DNA from: Actinomycetospora sp. TBRC 11914
Lineage (GTDB): Bacteria > Actinomycetota > Actinomycetes > Mycobacteriales > Pseudonocardiaceae
Length of the DNA stretch: 64,000 bases
Direction: 5' to 3'
Assembly: GCF_012933465.1 (NCBI RefSeq)
Contig: NZ_JABBND010000011.1
Span: 124,001 to 188,000 of the forward strand
Below are positions 29,102 to 37,634 of the stretch, in pieces. Each line of letters begins with the position of its first letter. Within the stretch, counting starts at the first letter, position 1. The notes under the pieces are model-generated. The model was given only the letters and a program-made list of their open reading frames with translations, did no database searches and was not told where the DNA came from. A program made the position numbers and the translations under genes.

Positions 29102-29122
29102 GCGGAATGATCGTTCACTTCC
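29102..29122 (-). promoter_or_regulatory. Class 2 site with shared promoter extension
   Basis: GAATGATCGTTC (one mismatch from the dyad) followed by CACTTCCTAGCAGG. The run GTTCACTnCCTAGCAGG is also found at 33010-33026, again upstream of a minus-strand membrane gene, so the two promoters share more than the operator. The rest of the 276-bp gap 28976-29251 shows no gene. Confidence 0.6.
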
Positions 29123-29251
29123 TAGCAGGACGTCCGCTCGACGGGAAGGGCCGGCGGCCTCGCGTCGGAGCCGGTCCCCGACCGGGGCGACACGGGACGG
29201 GGCGGGAACCTCCGTGGCGTCGCGGGCACCGGACGGTGGCGGGCCCGGTGG

Positions 29252-30055
29252 TCAGCCGCCGACACCGTAGGTGTCGATGAGCTCGAGGAGCCCCTCCCGG
29301 ACCTCCGGGTCGTCGGTGAGCGGGGTCGCGACGGCGGCGATCACGGCGTCCCGGAACGCCAGGCCCTCCCCCATGAGAGCTGCCGCGGCGATGAGCGTGC
29401 GGGTGGAGGCGACCTCGCGCAGGCCGGCGTCCCGTGCCCGACGCACTGCGGTGCCGAAGCGGACGAGCTCGTCGGCCGCGGGATCGCCGACCCGCGCCTC
29501 CCGCGCCACGATCGTGCGCTCCGCGTCGAGCGGCGGAAAGCCCAGCTCGATACCGACCATCCGCTGTCGCGTCGAGGTCTTGAGGTCCTTGAGCACGCTC
29601 TGGTAGCCGGGGTTGTAGGAGACCACCAACTGGAACCCGTCCGCCGCGGTGAGCGTCTGCCCGCCGAGGCGCTCGAGGGTCAGCTCGCGACGGTGGTCGG
29701 CGAGCGAGTGGACCACGACGATCGCGTCCTGCCGAGCCTCGACGACCTCGTCGAGATAGCAGATCCCACCCTCGCGCACCCCCCGGGTCAGTGGGCCGTC
29801 GACCCATTCGGTGTCGCCGCCGGTCAGGACGAAGCGTCCGACGAGGTCGGCGGCGGTCATGTCCTCGTGGCAGGACACCGTGTAGAGCGGTACCCCGAAC
29901 CGGTGGGCCATCGACTCCACCAGCCGGGTCTTCCCGCAGCCGGTCGGGCCCTTGAGCATGACCGGTAGCCCGCGTCGCCAGGCGGCCTCGAACACCTCGA
30001 CCTCCGTGGAGATCCCGAGGTAGTAGGGCCCGGACCCCGTCGTCCCCGTGCTCAT
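29252..30055 (-). CDS. NorQ/CbbQ-type MoxR AAA+ ATPase, copy 1
   Basis: A 267-residue AAA+ ATPase with Walker A GPTGCGKT (residues 36-43), Walker B ICYLDEV, the sensor region VVSYNPGYQSVLKDLKTSTRQR, and the C-terminal REVASTRTLIAAAAL. It matches NorQ/CbbQ, which with a VWA partner remodels metalloenzymes during metal insertion or reactivation. The partner NorD-like gene is directly upstream in the operon (29 bp). ATG 30055 follows GGAGG. The paralogue at 44949 is very similar. No nitric oxide reductase or Rubisco gene is nearby. Confidence 0.92.
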   Translation of the reverse strand: MSTGTTGSGPYYLGISTEVEVFEAAWRRGLPVMLKGPTGCGKTRLVESMAHRFGVPLYTVSCHEDMTAADLVGRFVLTGGDTEWVDGPLTRGVREGGICYLDEVVEARQDAIVVVHSLADHRRELTLERLGGQTLTAADGFQLVVSYNPGYQSVLKDLKTSTRQRMVGIELGFPPLDAERTIVAREARVGDPAADELVRFGTAVRRARDAGLREVASTRTLIAAAALMGEGLAFRDAVIAAVATPLTDDPEVREGLLELIDTYGVGG

Positions 30056-30084
30056 GCAGCCTCCGTTCCGTGCGACGACCGGCG

Positions 30085-31842
30085 TCATGGCCCTGCTCCG
30101 GCGCGGGCGCGGACCGACCGCCGGCCCCCGGCAGCGGCGTTGCGCAGGGCCGCGGTGACCATGGGCCGCAGGTGCGCCACCAGTTCCGGGTAGCGCCCTA
30201 GCGGCCGGTGCTGGTGCTCGCCCCACACGCGCGCGAGCGCCTCCGGCTCGCCCGAGCCGCGCACGCTGATCCCCACGCACCCGATGCCCCCGAGCGCAGC
30301 CTCGTCGAGGGCCATCCGACTGTCCTCCTGGGCATGGACGCCGGTGTACTCGTCGTCGTGGGGCAGGCCGTCCCCGACGACGACGAGCAGGAGGTTGCTC
30401 GTCCCTCCCCGTGTCGCGAGGACGTGGGTACCGTGACGTACCGCGGCGCCGAGGCGGGTGTGGCCCGAGGGCGAGAGCGCGGACATCCGACGTCGGGCGG
30501 CGGCGTCCCAGCGGTCGTCGAAGGCCTTGACCCGCAGCATCCGGACCTGGCGGCGCCCGCGAGAGGAGAAGCCGTAGGTCGCGACGCGGTCACCGACCTG
30601 CTCGAGACCCGCCGAGAGCCGGGCGGCCACCTCGACCTGCTCGGCGAACACGTCCCCTTCGCCCACCGACCCGGTGGCGTCGAGCAGGACGAGGACCGCG
30701 AGGTCGCGTCCGGTGCGCCGGACGCCCGAACAGACGTCCGGGTCCCCGGCATCGCCCGCCGCGACGGCGATCCGGTGGTCGACGAGCGCGGTGAGGTCGA
30801 GCGAGTCGCCGTCCGCGCACCGCCGCCGGCGCTCATGGTGCAGGCTCAACCGGGCGAGCTCGCGGCGCAGGGCCGGGTCCGGCTCGGAGGCGGGCGGCCG
30901 GTCCTCGGGGCCGCCGGAGGGCGAGGGCGGGTCGAACTCGGTGACGGTGCACCAGTCCGGGCGGTAGCGGCCGCGGGCGCGGTCCCACTCGGGGTAGACG
31001 GTGCCGGTCGGCCGCCGCGGCGCCAGCAGGGAAGCGAGGGCGGGCGGTGTGCGGAGGCGCCCGGCGGCGTGCCCGATACGCCGCTGGCGACGGTTCCCGA
31101 CCGGCAGATCCTCGACGGCGGCGCCGGGGTTCTCGTCCGACGACGGGGCGGCGCCCATGCCCAGCAGCTTCTGCAGCGCCGCGGTGAACGGGTTCTTCAT
31201 CCCCCGCACCTGCAGCTTCTGCATGATCGCGCCGGTCTCGGCGTCCTCGGCCTCCTCGTCGTCGAGCTCGTCGACCGCCTGCTCACCGGCGGTGCCGCCG
31301 TGGTCGCGGTCCGAGGGCGCGACCCCGCCGGTCTCCCCCGCGTCCTCGGCATCGCTGCGCGCGAGCGCCCGCGCGCGGATACGCCCGTACCACTCCGGGA
31401 CGCCGGGCAGCGCCTCGTCGGACCGCGCCCGCTCCAGGGAATCGGACACCGAGACCGGCACCGACAGGTCGCCGACTGTCGCGGCGAGGTCGCTGAGCAC
31501 GGACCTCGGCAACAGGTCCGCCAGCACGCTGGCGGCCCGGGCTGCCTCGAGGACGAGGAAACGGTCGGACATCCCGGGCCGGCACCGGGTCAGGGCACGC
31601 ATCGGTCGGGAGTCGAGGCTCCCCACCGCGACCAGCGCCGCCTGGAGCACCACCGTCCGTCGGGCGGTCGGGAGCTGTGCGGTGGGCAGCACGACCGTCT
31701 CGCGATCGTTCCACGCCCGGGCGACGTCGTCCGCCCTGACGTGCATGCGGCGCCCCGCGATCGCGCCCGCCAGCAGGGTGAGGCGCCGCAGGCGGAGATC
31801 GGGTCGGTCGTTCGCTCCCGGCCCCTCGGGACCCTCAGCCAC
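30085..31842 (-). CDS. NorD/CbbO-like VWA protein, copy 1
   Basis: A 585-residue cytosolic protein with an alpha-helical N-terminal part (LRRLTLLAGAIAGRRMHV...), an acidic middle (ELDDEEAEDAETGA), the conserved YPEWDRARGRYRPDWCTVTEFDP segment and a C-terminal von Willebrand A domain. The MIDAS motif is DATGS, a Thr in place of the first Ser, followed by GDGLPHDDEY. It partners the NorQ-like ATPase. GTG 31842 is the probable start by comparison with the paralogue at 45775; it overlaps the AveC-like gene by 8 bp, and its ribosome-binding site is weak. Confidence 0.88.
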   Translation of the reverse strand: MAEGPEGPGANDRPDLRLRRLTLLAGAIAGRRMHVRADDVARAWNDRETVVLPTAQLPTARRTVVLQAALVAVGSLDSRPMRALTRCRPGMSDRFLVLEAARAASVLADLLPRSVLSDLAATVGDLSVPVSVSDSLERARSDEALPGVPEWYGRIRARALARSDAEDAGETGGVAPSDRDHGGTAGEQAVDELDDEEAEDAETGAIMQKLQVRGMKNPFTAALQKLLGMGAAPSSDENPGAAVEDLPVGNRRQRRIGHAAGRLRTPPALASLLAPRRPTGTVYPEWDRARGRYRPDWCTVTEFDPPSPSGGPEDRPPASEPDPALRRELARLSLHHERRRRCADGDSLDLTALVDHRIAVAAGDAGDPDVCSGVRRTGRDLAVLVLLDATGSVGEGDVFAEQVEVAARLSAGLEQVGDRVATYGFSSRGRRQVRMLRVKAFDDRWDAAARRRMSALSPSGHTRLGAAVRHGTHVLATRGGTSNLLLVVVGDGLPHDDEYTGVHAQEDSRMALDEAALGGIGCVGISVRGSGEPEALARVWGEHQHRPLGRYPELVAHLRPMVTAALRNAAAGGRRSVRARAGAGP

Positions 31843-32965
31843 CCGGGGAGAAGGGGACGTTCGCCGGGACCTGGTTCCCGTTCGCGTCGACACCCCCGCC
31901 GGGCTGGGCGTAGGACGAGTTGCCGCGCGAGAGCGGCACCGTCGGGCCGGGGCACGCGCGGTCGGTCCCGGTGCCGCAGAGCCCGTTCATGAAGTACGAG
32001 CGCTTCTGCGTGTCCTCGTTCCACGTGTCGGAGTGGATGCCGACGAAGAAGTTGGGCACGTTGTAGGTCAGCAGGAAAGCGACCTGGACCGCCGCGATCG
32101 CGGCGAAGCAGCGCACGATCACCTTGCGGCCCTCGCCGCCCTCGAGGTCCTCCGACCCGCGCTCCATCAGGGTCTGGCCCTTGTCGTCGGTGTAGTACCT
32201 CAGCGCCGCGACCGCGGTGAACGTCGCGCCGATCGACAGGGCCTCGTGCAGGGGGAACGCGAAGTAGCTGTCCGGGAAGGTCTGCAGGTAGCCACCGGCG
32301 TAGTGGAAGATCCCCATCGGCAGCCAGAGGATCCCCTCCAGCACGAAGTCGAACAGCATCATGAAGACGTACAGCGCGCCGATCATGCCGAGCTTGCCGA
32401 GACGCGGGAACCGTGCCTGCACCTTCCGCATGAACCAGGAGCCCAGGAACATGACGATCACGAAGATGTAGGAGTAGGCGCCGGGCGTGAACAGGATGGG
32501 CTCGACGAGCATGTGCCCCGGGGCGCCGTAGGACAGCCATCCGGGGATGCTGTTCACCCACGACCCGAAGTTGATCATCCAGGAGTTGTAGTCGAACCAG
32601 TGGCCACCGTAGGACGAGATCGGGTCCTGCCACCACATCGTCAGGAACGCGACGACGAGGATGCCGTCGACGCCCACCCGACGATCCCGCATCCAGGGTC
32701 GGATCACGAACCAGGCCAGGAGCCCCAACGCGATCGGGATACTGACGACCTGCCAGCCGACGAGGATGACCCTCATCAGCATCGGCGGCTCGGTCGGCCC
32801 CGGGTCCACGCGCACGAAGTACGGACCGGACACCCAGCGGATCAGCACCCAGACCTCGAACGCGATGATCACCGCGCCCACCACGGCCCAGACGTTGACC
32901 GGCCGGGTACGGCGCGGCTCCACGTCCTCGATCGAGGGCAGTGACCGTTCCTGGCTGGTCGTCAT
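31835..32965 (-). CDS. AveC-like (spirocyclase AveC family) membrane protein, copy 1
   Basis: A 376-residue protein with about seven to eight membrane segments. It resembles the AveC-type family of actinobacteria and is homologous to 42900-43991; shared motifs are WQDP/FQEP, NFGSW(V/L)NxIPGW, D-x3-E in a helix, FPLxE-LS, DD-G-x3-ERG and YN(V/I)P. The membrane-embedded acids could be catalytic or metal ligands, an inference only. The assignment to AveC is from memory of the family pattern, so the function is open. First gene of the AveC-NorD-NorQ operon, with a class 2 palindrome 37 bp upstream. Confidence 0.7.
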   Translation of the reverse strand: MTTSQERSLPSIEDVEPRRTRPVNVWAVVGAVIIAFEVWVLIRWVSGPYFVRVDPGPTEPPMLMRVILVGWQVVSIPIALGLLAWFVIRPWMRDRRVGVDGILVVAFLTMWWQDPISSYGGHWFDYNSWMINFGSWVNSIPGWLSYGAPGHMLVEPILFTPGAYSYIFVIVMFLGSWFMRKVQARFPRLGKLGMIGALYVFMMLFDFVLEGILWLPMGIFHYAGGYLQTFPDSYFAFPLHEALSIGATFTAVAALRYYTDDKGQTLMERGSEDLEGGEGRKVIVRCFAAIAAVQVAFLLTYNVPNFFVGIHSDTWNEDTQKRSYFMNGLCGTGTDRACPGPTVPLSRGNSSYAQPGGGVDANGNQVPANVPFSPGG

Positions 32966-33001
32966 GGATGACGCCCCCTTCGACCGTCGGCATCAGTACG
33001 G

Positions 33002-33026
33002 AGTGAACGTTCACTGCCTAGCAGGC
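33002..33026. promoter_or_regulatory. Perfect palindrome AGTGAACGTTCACT and extension
   Basis: AGTGAACGTTCACT at 33002-33015 is a perfect 14-bp dyad (class 2 arms without spacer), followed by GCCTAGCAGG as at 29113-29122. It lies between the divergent AveC-like gene and the TetR gene at 33128, the classic place for an autoregulated TetR operator. Confidence 0.65.
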
Positions 33027-33127
33027 GCGTGGAGCGACCGGAAGACGCCGCGAACGTCCCCTCGTCGATGCACCGATCCCGTTCGTGGGTCGGACGCCTC
33101 GCCGGGGCAGCGCGTTAACATCGCGGT

Positions 33128-33685
33128 ATGGGTCGAGACGCTGCCATCCTGGACGCGGCGGAACGCCTGTTCGACGCGCACGGCTACTCGGGCATCGGGG
33201 TCGACGCGATCGGCCTGGAGGCCGGGGTCAGCGGTTCGGCGATCTACCGGCACTTCTCCGGCAAGGAGGAGATCCTCTCGGCGTTGTTCGACCGCGCCAT
33301 CGATGACCTCCTGCTGCGGATCGGGTCCCCGCGCACCGACCCCGACGAGGAGCTCGAGCACCTGATCGACGTCCACCTCACGTTCGCCCTCGAACACCCC
33401 CGCCTCGCGGTGATCTGGTCCCGCGAGGAACGGTCGCTCTCCGACGTGTTCCGGCGCACGTACCAGCGCCGGCAACGCCTCTACCTCGAACGATGGGACT
33501 CGGCCCTCGCCGCGTGCTACCCGGAGTGGAAGCGGGAGGAGCTGGTCACGGTGCGGGAGGGTCTGCACTGGTTGTTGATGTCGTCGGCGGTCACACCGGT
33601 CCGCCGGTCGGCCCCCTCCGCGCCGACGATCCTGCGCGGCATGGCGCTCGCGGCGCTCACCGCCCTGACGACCGACAGCGGCTGA
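33128..33685 (+). CDS. TetR/AcrR-family regulator
   Basis: A 185-residue TetR protein with a standard DNA-binding domain (ILDAAERLFDAHGYSGIGVDAIGLEAGVSGSAIYRHFSGKEEILSALF is the region, residues about 6-54) and a helical effector domain of the type ending LHWLLMSSAVTPVRR. It faces the AveC-NorD-NorQ operon across 162 bp containing the 33002 palindrome, making it the best candidate for the class 2 regulator. Confidence 0.9.
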   Translation: MGRDAAILDAAERLFDAHGYSGIGVDAIGLEAGVSGSAIYRHFSGKEEILSALFDRAIDDLLLRIGSPRTDPDEELEHLIDVHLTFALEHPRLAVIWSREERSLSDVFRRTYQRRQRLYLERWDSALAACYPEWKREELVTVREGLHWLLMSSAVTPVRRSAPSAPTILRGMALAALTALTTDSG

Positions 33686-33728
33686 ACGAGCGTCCCGGAC
33701 GCGTTGACGCCCCACCCACCTCGACCTA

Positions 33729-33753
33729 GTATTTGAGACGGCTGGGCTCAAAA
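33729..33753. promoter_or_regulatory. 25-bp element, class 1, site D
   Basis: On the minus strand TTTTGAGCC, four bases, CGTCTCAAATAC. TTTGAG and CTCAAA form an inverted repeat nine bases apart, showing the dyad most clearly of all six sites. It lies 48 bp before the Baeyer-Villiger monooxygenase gene. Confidence 0.65.
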
Positions 33754-33800
33754 AGCGTCTGGGGCTCCGGCCTCCGCGTGGTCGAAAGGACGTCTCACTC

Positions 33801-35741
33801 ATGCCGCAGTCCGACAGCATCGGTTCCGCCGACGGCGAGGTCGACGACGCCACCCTGCGCAGCGCCATGGAGGACGCCAACCTCCCGAGCCTGCAGGCGA
33901 CGCTCGTGCACCTGACGGGCGACCGGAGCTGGATCGAGGGCGAGTACCGCCCGCGGCCGGGGCCGCCCCTCGACGACAACGACTCCTCGGGCCTGCCACC
34001 CGAGCGCCAGACCGAGATCCGCGACGCCGCGCTCGACGCGGTCCGACGGTACCGGGCAGGAGCGCTCGTTCCGTCGGCGCTCACGCCCGACCAGGTCGCC
34101 GAGATCCTCGAGATCACGCTGGGCGAGGAGGTCCCCCCGGAGTACGGGCCTCTTCTCGCCGAGGAACTCGGTGTCCGGAGCAGGGACGTCGAGCTCCCCC
34201 CCGCGCCGGCGGCGGAAGACTTCTCGGTCCTCGTGATCGGCTCCGGTCTGTCCGGTCTCTGTGCCGCGATCAAGCTCCAGCAGGCCGGCATCGCCTATCA
34301 GGTGATCGAGAAGAACCCCACCGTCGGCGGCACCTGGCACGAGAACGTCTACCCGGGTTGTGGTGTGGACACCCCGAGCCACCTCTACAGCTTCTCCTTC
34401 GACATGAACGTCGGTTGGGACCGCTACTTCGCCAAGCGGGGGCAGGTCTCGGAGTATCTCGAGCGCCTCGCCGACGACCATGACGTCCGCAAGCACATCC
34501 GGTTCTCCACCGAGGTCGAACGGGCGGACTGGGACGACGAGGCCTCGCGATGGGTCGTGGGTGTCGTCGAGGGCGGGCGCCGGGAGACGATCACCGCGAA
34601 CGCGGTCATCAGCGCCGTCGGTCAGGTCAACCGGCCGTCGTTCCCGCCGATCGACGGCGTCGAGGCCACGGGCGAGACCGTGTTCGCCGGACCGGCCATG
34701 CACACTGCCGCGTGGGACCCCTCCGTCGAGCTGGCGGGCAAACGTGTGGCGGTGATCGGCACCGGCGCGAGCTCGATGCAGCTCGTCCCCCGGATCGTCG
34801 ATGAGGCCGAACAGGTCGTGGTCTTCCAGCGCTCGAAGCAGTGGGCCCTGCCGCACCCCAAGTACACGTCCGAGGTCCCCGCCGGCGTCAAGCTCCTCAT
34901 GGCCGAGGTGCCGTTCTACGCCCACTGGTACCGGCTGCGGCCGTTCTGGAACTTCGGGGACCGCCTGCACCCCTCCTTGCAGATCGATCCGGAGTGGGAG
35001 CATCCCGAGCGGTCGGTCAACGCCGCGAACGACAAGCACCGCAAGTTCCTGACCAAGTACATCTCGTCCGAGCTCGGCGACCGCCAGGACCTCCTCGACG
35101 CCTGCCTGCCCGACTACCCGCCGTACGGGAAGCGCCCGCTGATCGACAACGGGTGGTACCGCACGATGACCCGCGACGACGTCGAACTCGTCACCGAGAG
35201 CGTGGCCCGCCTCGAGGCGGACCGGGTGGTGACGGCCTCCGGGGCCGAGTACCCGGTCGACGTCGTCGTCTTCGCCACCGGCTTCCGGATCCTGCAGTTC
35301 CTGGCGCCGATGGAGATCCACGGCCGCTCCGGCCGCACACTGCGCGAGACCTGGGGCACCGACGACGCCCGCGCCTACCTCGGCGTGACCGTTCCCGACT
35401 TCCCCAACCTGTTCATGCTCAACGGTCCGAACACGTTCGCCGGGCACGGCGGGAGCGCCATCATCGCCACCGAGTTCCAGACCCGGTACGCGATGCAGCT
35501 CATCGGCCGCCTGATGCAGCCGGACACGGCCGCGGTGGAGGTGCGCGAGGACGTCTTCTGGGACTACAACCGCGAGCTCGACGCCGCGCTCGACCGGACG
35601 ATCTGGTCACACCGCGGCATGACGAACTACTTCCGCAACGACGCGGGGCGCATCGTCGTGTCGAGCCCGTGGAAGTACGTCGACTACTGGCAGCGGACCC
35701 TGGCGGCCGATCCGGACGAGTACCGGGTCGACGCGACCTGA
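33801..35741 (+). CDS. Baeyer-Villiger flavin monooxygenase (HAPMO-like)
   Basis: A 646-residue FAD/NADPH monooxygenase. An N-terminal extension of about 140 residues precedes VLVIGSGLSGLCAA (FAD motif, 147-152), then GGTWHENVYPGCGVDTPSH, the Baeyer-Villiger fingerprint FAGPAMHTAAWDP, a second GxGxxS (VIGTGASSMQ) and VFATGF. The extension and sequence are like 4-hydroxyacetophenone monooxygenase. It should insert oxygen beside a ketone to make an ester or lactone, a natural substrate for the hydrolases here. Start ATG 33801. Confidence 0.92.
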   Translation: MPQSDSIGSADGEVDDATLRSAMEDANLPSLQATLVHLTGDRSWIEGEYRPRPGPPLDDNDSSGLPPERQTEIRDAALDAVRRYRAGALVPSALTPDQVAEILEITLGEEVPPEYGPLLAEELGVRSRDVELPPAPAAEDFSVLVIGSGLSGLCAAIKLQQAGIAYQVIEKNPTVGGTWHENVYPGCGVDTPSHLYSFSFDMNVGWDRYFAKRGQVSEYLERLADDHDVRKHIRFSTEVERADWDDEASRWVVGVVEGGRRETITANAVISAVGQVNRPSFPPIDGVEATGETVFAGPAMHTAAWDPSVELAGKRVAVIGTGASSMQLVPRIVDEAEQVVVFQRSKQWALPHPKYTSEVPAGVKLLMAEVPFYAHWYRLRPFWNFGDRLHPSLQIDPEWEHPERSVNAANDKHRKFLTKYISSELGDRQDLLDACLPDYPPYGKRPLIDNGWYRTMTRDDVELVTESVARLEADRVVTASGAEYPVDVVVFATGFRILQFLAPMEIHGRSGRTLRETWGTDDARAYLGVTVPDFPNLFMLNGPNTFAGHGGSAIIATEFQTRYAMQLIGRLMQPDTAAVEVREDVFWDYNRELDAALDRTIWSHRGMTNYFRNDAGRIVVSSPWKYVDYWQRTLAADPDEYRVDAT

Positions 35742-35863
35742 GCCCGGGAGCGGGGTGTATCCCCGACGACGACCCGAGGGACGTCGATCCGATCGTCGCC
35801 GGCTCCGACGACACCCTCGGCACTCCCGTGGCCGGCGGTGGACGATCACTCCGCGACGGGCCC

Positions 35864-36136
35864 TCAGCTGCCCACGAGGAAGAGCACGACGACCATGGCG
35901 GCCACGACCAGGCACCAGGCCTCGAAGAGCCCGCGCAACACCCGCGGCGCCGTCCTGAGCTCCATGAACTCCAGCCCGACGTAGCGGGCCTTGACCAGGG
36001 CGATCACGAGGACGATCACCGCGCCCGCCTGACCGAGGGCCGCGTGGTCGTGTCCGACGAGGACCGACACGATCGTCGCGATGACGAGGCCGGCCCACAC
36101 CAGGGCGAGGCGGTCCTTGAGGAGTGCCGCAGTCAT
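35864..36136 (-). CDS. NorF/cytochrome oxidase subunit IV-like protein, copy 2
   Basis: A 90-residue three-helix protein. The central segment ALVKARYVGLEFMELRTAPRVLRGLFEAWC is nearly the same as in the protein at 37347 and similar to 27937. It lies one base after the norE-like gene's stop on the minus strand. The 122-bp gap to the convergent Baeyer-Villiger gene holds no further gene. Confidence 0.85.
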   Translation of the reverse strand: MTAALLKDRLALVWAGLVIATIVSVLVGHDHAALGQAGAVIVLVIALVKARYVGLEFMELRTAPRVLRGLFEAWCLVVAAMVVVLFLVGS

Positions 36137-36137
36137 G

Positions 36138-36758
36138 TCAGGCCACCAGGTAGAAGAGGGCGAACAGAACGATCCAGAGCAGGTCCACCATGTGCCAGAA
36201 GCTCGCCGCGTTCTCGACGGTGCGCCCGAGATCGGGGCTCGGAACGGGACGTCGCACGGCTGACCGGGCGATCGCGAGACCGCCGAGTCCGATGAGGACG
36301 TGGGTCAGGTGGATGCCGGTCAGGACGAAGTAGTACAGGAAGAAGTCGTTGCTCGACGGCGCGTGACCTTCGCCGATGACGATGCTGTACTCGGTGACCT
36401 TGAGCGCGAGGAACACGACACCGCCCGCGGCGGCGGCGACCAGCAGACGGCCGGCGAACGCCCGACGACCCGCACGGACCCTGCGGACCGCCAGGGCGAC
36501 GAGCAGCGAGCTCGTCAGGAGAACGATCGTGTCGACGAGTCCGAGGGGGACCTCGAGCTGCGTCCTGGAGGCCGCGAACACCTGGGGTTGCCCGATGCGC
36601 ACGACGAGGAAGACGCCGAAGAACGCGGCGAACACGGCCATGTCGGAGAGGACCAGGATCCAGATGCCAGCCTCACCCGGGACCCGGCCGCGGGACCGTG
36701 GGCGTCGCCCGCGGTCGGTGTCGGACTCCGTGACGGTCGCGGTTGACGTGTCGACCAC
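36138..36758 (-). CDS. NorE/cytochrome c oxidase subunit III-like protein, copy 2
   Basis: A 206-residue protein: VPGEAGIWILVLSDMAVFAAFF, a helix with LKVTEYSIV, FFLYYFVLTGIHLTHVLIGLGGLA and FWHMVDLLWIVLFALFYLVA. About five helices; NorE length. Its promoter region carries both a class 2 site (36792) and a class 1 site (36817), so two regulators may meet here. Confidence 0.88.
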   Translation of the reverse strand: MVDTSTATVTESDTDRGRRPRSRGRVPGEAGIWILVLSDMAVFAAFFGVFLVVRIGQPQVFAASRTQLEVPLGLVDTIVLLTSSLLVALAVRRVRAGRRAFAGRLLVAAAAGGVVFLALKVTEYSIVIGEGHAPSSNDFFLYYFVLTGIHLTHVLIGLGGLAIARSAVRRPVPSPDLGRTVENAASFWHMVDLLWIVLFALFYLVA

Positions 36759-36791
36759 GGATGCGCCCCCTCGTCGCCGGCGACGCTGCCC

Positions 36792-36805
36792 GGAACGGAC
36801 GTTCC
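36792..36805. promoter_or_regulatory. GGAACG-GA-CGTTCC, class 2 operator
   Basis: Six-base perfect arms around GA, 34 bp upstream of the norE-like start at 36758. Confidence 0.6.
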
Positions 36806-36816
36806 TGCGTCATCAA

Positions 36817-36841
36817 TTATGAGCCTTGGTGTCTCAATATA
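36817..36841. promoter_or_regulatory. 25-bp element, class 1, site E
   Basis: TTATGAGCC, four bases, TGTCTCAATATA: an exact core match. It lies 12 bp upstream of the class 2 site in the same promoter. Confidence 0.65.
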
Positions 36842-36879
36842 TGGTCGGGCGTTCCCCACGGTCAACGGCGCCCGGCGTG

Positions 36880-37347
36880 TCAGGACGTGATCGTCAGGGA
36901 GATCTCGAGGTACTCCGCGACGCGGCGGGCGTCCTCGACGGAGTCGATGCCGGCCACGATCTCCTCGGCGGAAGGCCAGGTCCGCGGTCGATCGGCGTGC
37001 TCGTCGACGGGGACCCCGAGCGTGACCCAGCGGGCGTAGACGGTGTCCGCGAGCGCCACGTACAGGGCAGCGGCACTGACGGGGAGGGCGAAGTGCGGGT
37101 GCAGCGCCTCGTACGTGGCCGCACCACGGACGGCCGTCTCCCGGATCTGACGGCTCGTCGCGGCGATGAGGAGGTGGTTCTCGAGCCGATACCCGAGCTG
37201 TCGCAGTCGACTTCGTCCCTGCGACACCTGCAGGGTGTCGAGTCGGACCCCCGCGGGAGGCGGGCCGGCCCCTTCCAGCAGGTCCGCGACACCGACCCGC
37301 CCCGGACCACCCGGCGTCGCCGGCTCCCCCGACGGCCGCCACCTCAT
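36880..37347 (-). CDS. Uncharacterised soluble protein
   Basis: A 155-residue protein with no membrane helix that I can see and no family I recognise. The N-terminal third is Gly/Pro-rich; the rest looks helical (RLRQLGYRLENHLLIAATSRQIRETAVRGAATYEAL ... AEEIVAGIDSVEDARRVAEYLEISLTI region). Its ATG shares one base with the stop of the norF-like gene at 37347, so it is the third gene of a norE-norF-orphan unit and may act with them. Confidence 0.65.
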   Translation of the reverse strand: MRWRPSGEPATPGGPGRVGVADLLEGAGPPPAGVRLDTLQVSQGRSRLRQLGYRLENHLLIAATSRQIRETAVRGAATYEALHPHFALPVSAAALYVALADTVYARWVTLGVPVDEHADRPRTWPSAEEIVAGIDSVEDARRVAEYLEISLTITS

Positions 37348-37628
37348 CAGAGCATCACCAGCGACATGACGACCAGCAGGGCGCAGACGCCCACGCACCA
37401 GCTCTCGAAGGCGGTCCGCAGGGGGCGCGGCGCGTCGCGGAGCTCCATGAAGTAGAGCCCCACGAAACGCAGTTTCACGAACGCCACGACGAGCACGACC
37501 GCGCCGGCGATCCGCACGCTGGCGATGCCGTGGTCGCCGCCGACCCACCATGACAGCAGGGTGAACGCGACGAGTGCGATCCAGACGTAGGAGACCGGCC
37601 CGCGGACGAGGGCGACCGCTCGGGTCAT
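37347..37628 (-). CDS. NorF/cytochrome oxidase subunit IV-like protein, copy 3
   Basis: A 93-residue three-helix protein (YVWIALVAFTLLSWWVGG; VVLVVAFVKLRFVGLYFMELRDAPRPLR; SWCVGVCALLVVMSLVML). It begins 6 bp after the norE-like stop and is coupled to the 155-residue orphan downstream. Confidence 0.86.
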   Translation of the reverse strand: MTRAVALVRGPVSYVWIALVAFTLLSWWVGGDHGIASVRIAGAVVLVVAFVKLRFVGLYFMELRDAPRPLRTAFESWCVGVCALLVVMSLVML

Positions 37629-37634
37629 GTCAGC

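Noticed and set aside
30208-31992. Plus-strand frame of 594 codons opposite the NorD-like gene
   Set aside because: Antisense shadow of a gene with clear VWA and NorD motifs.
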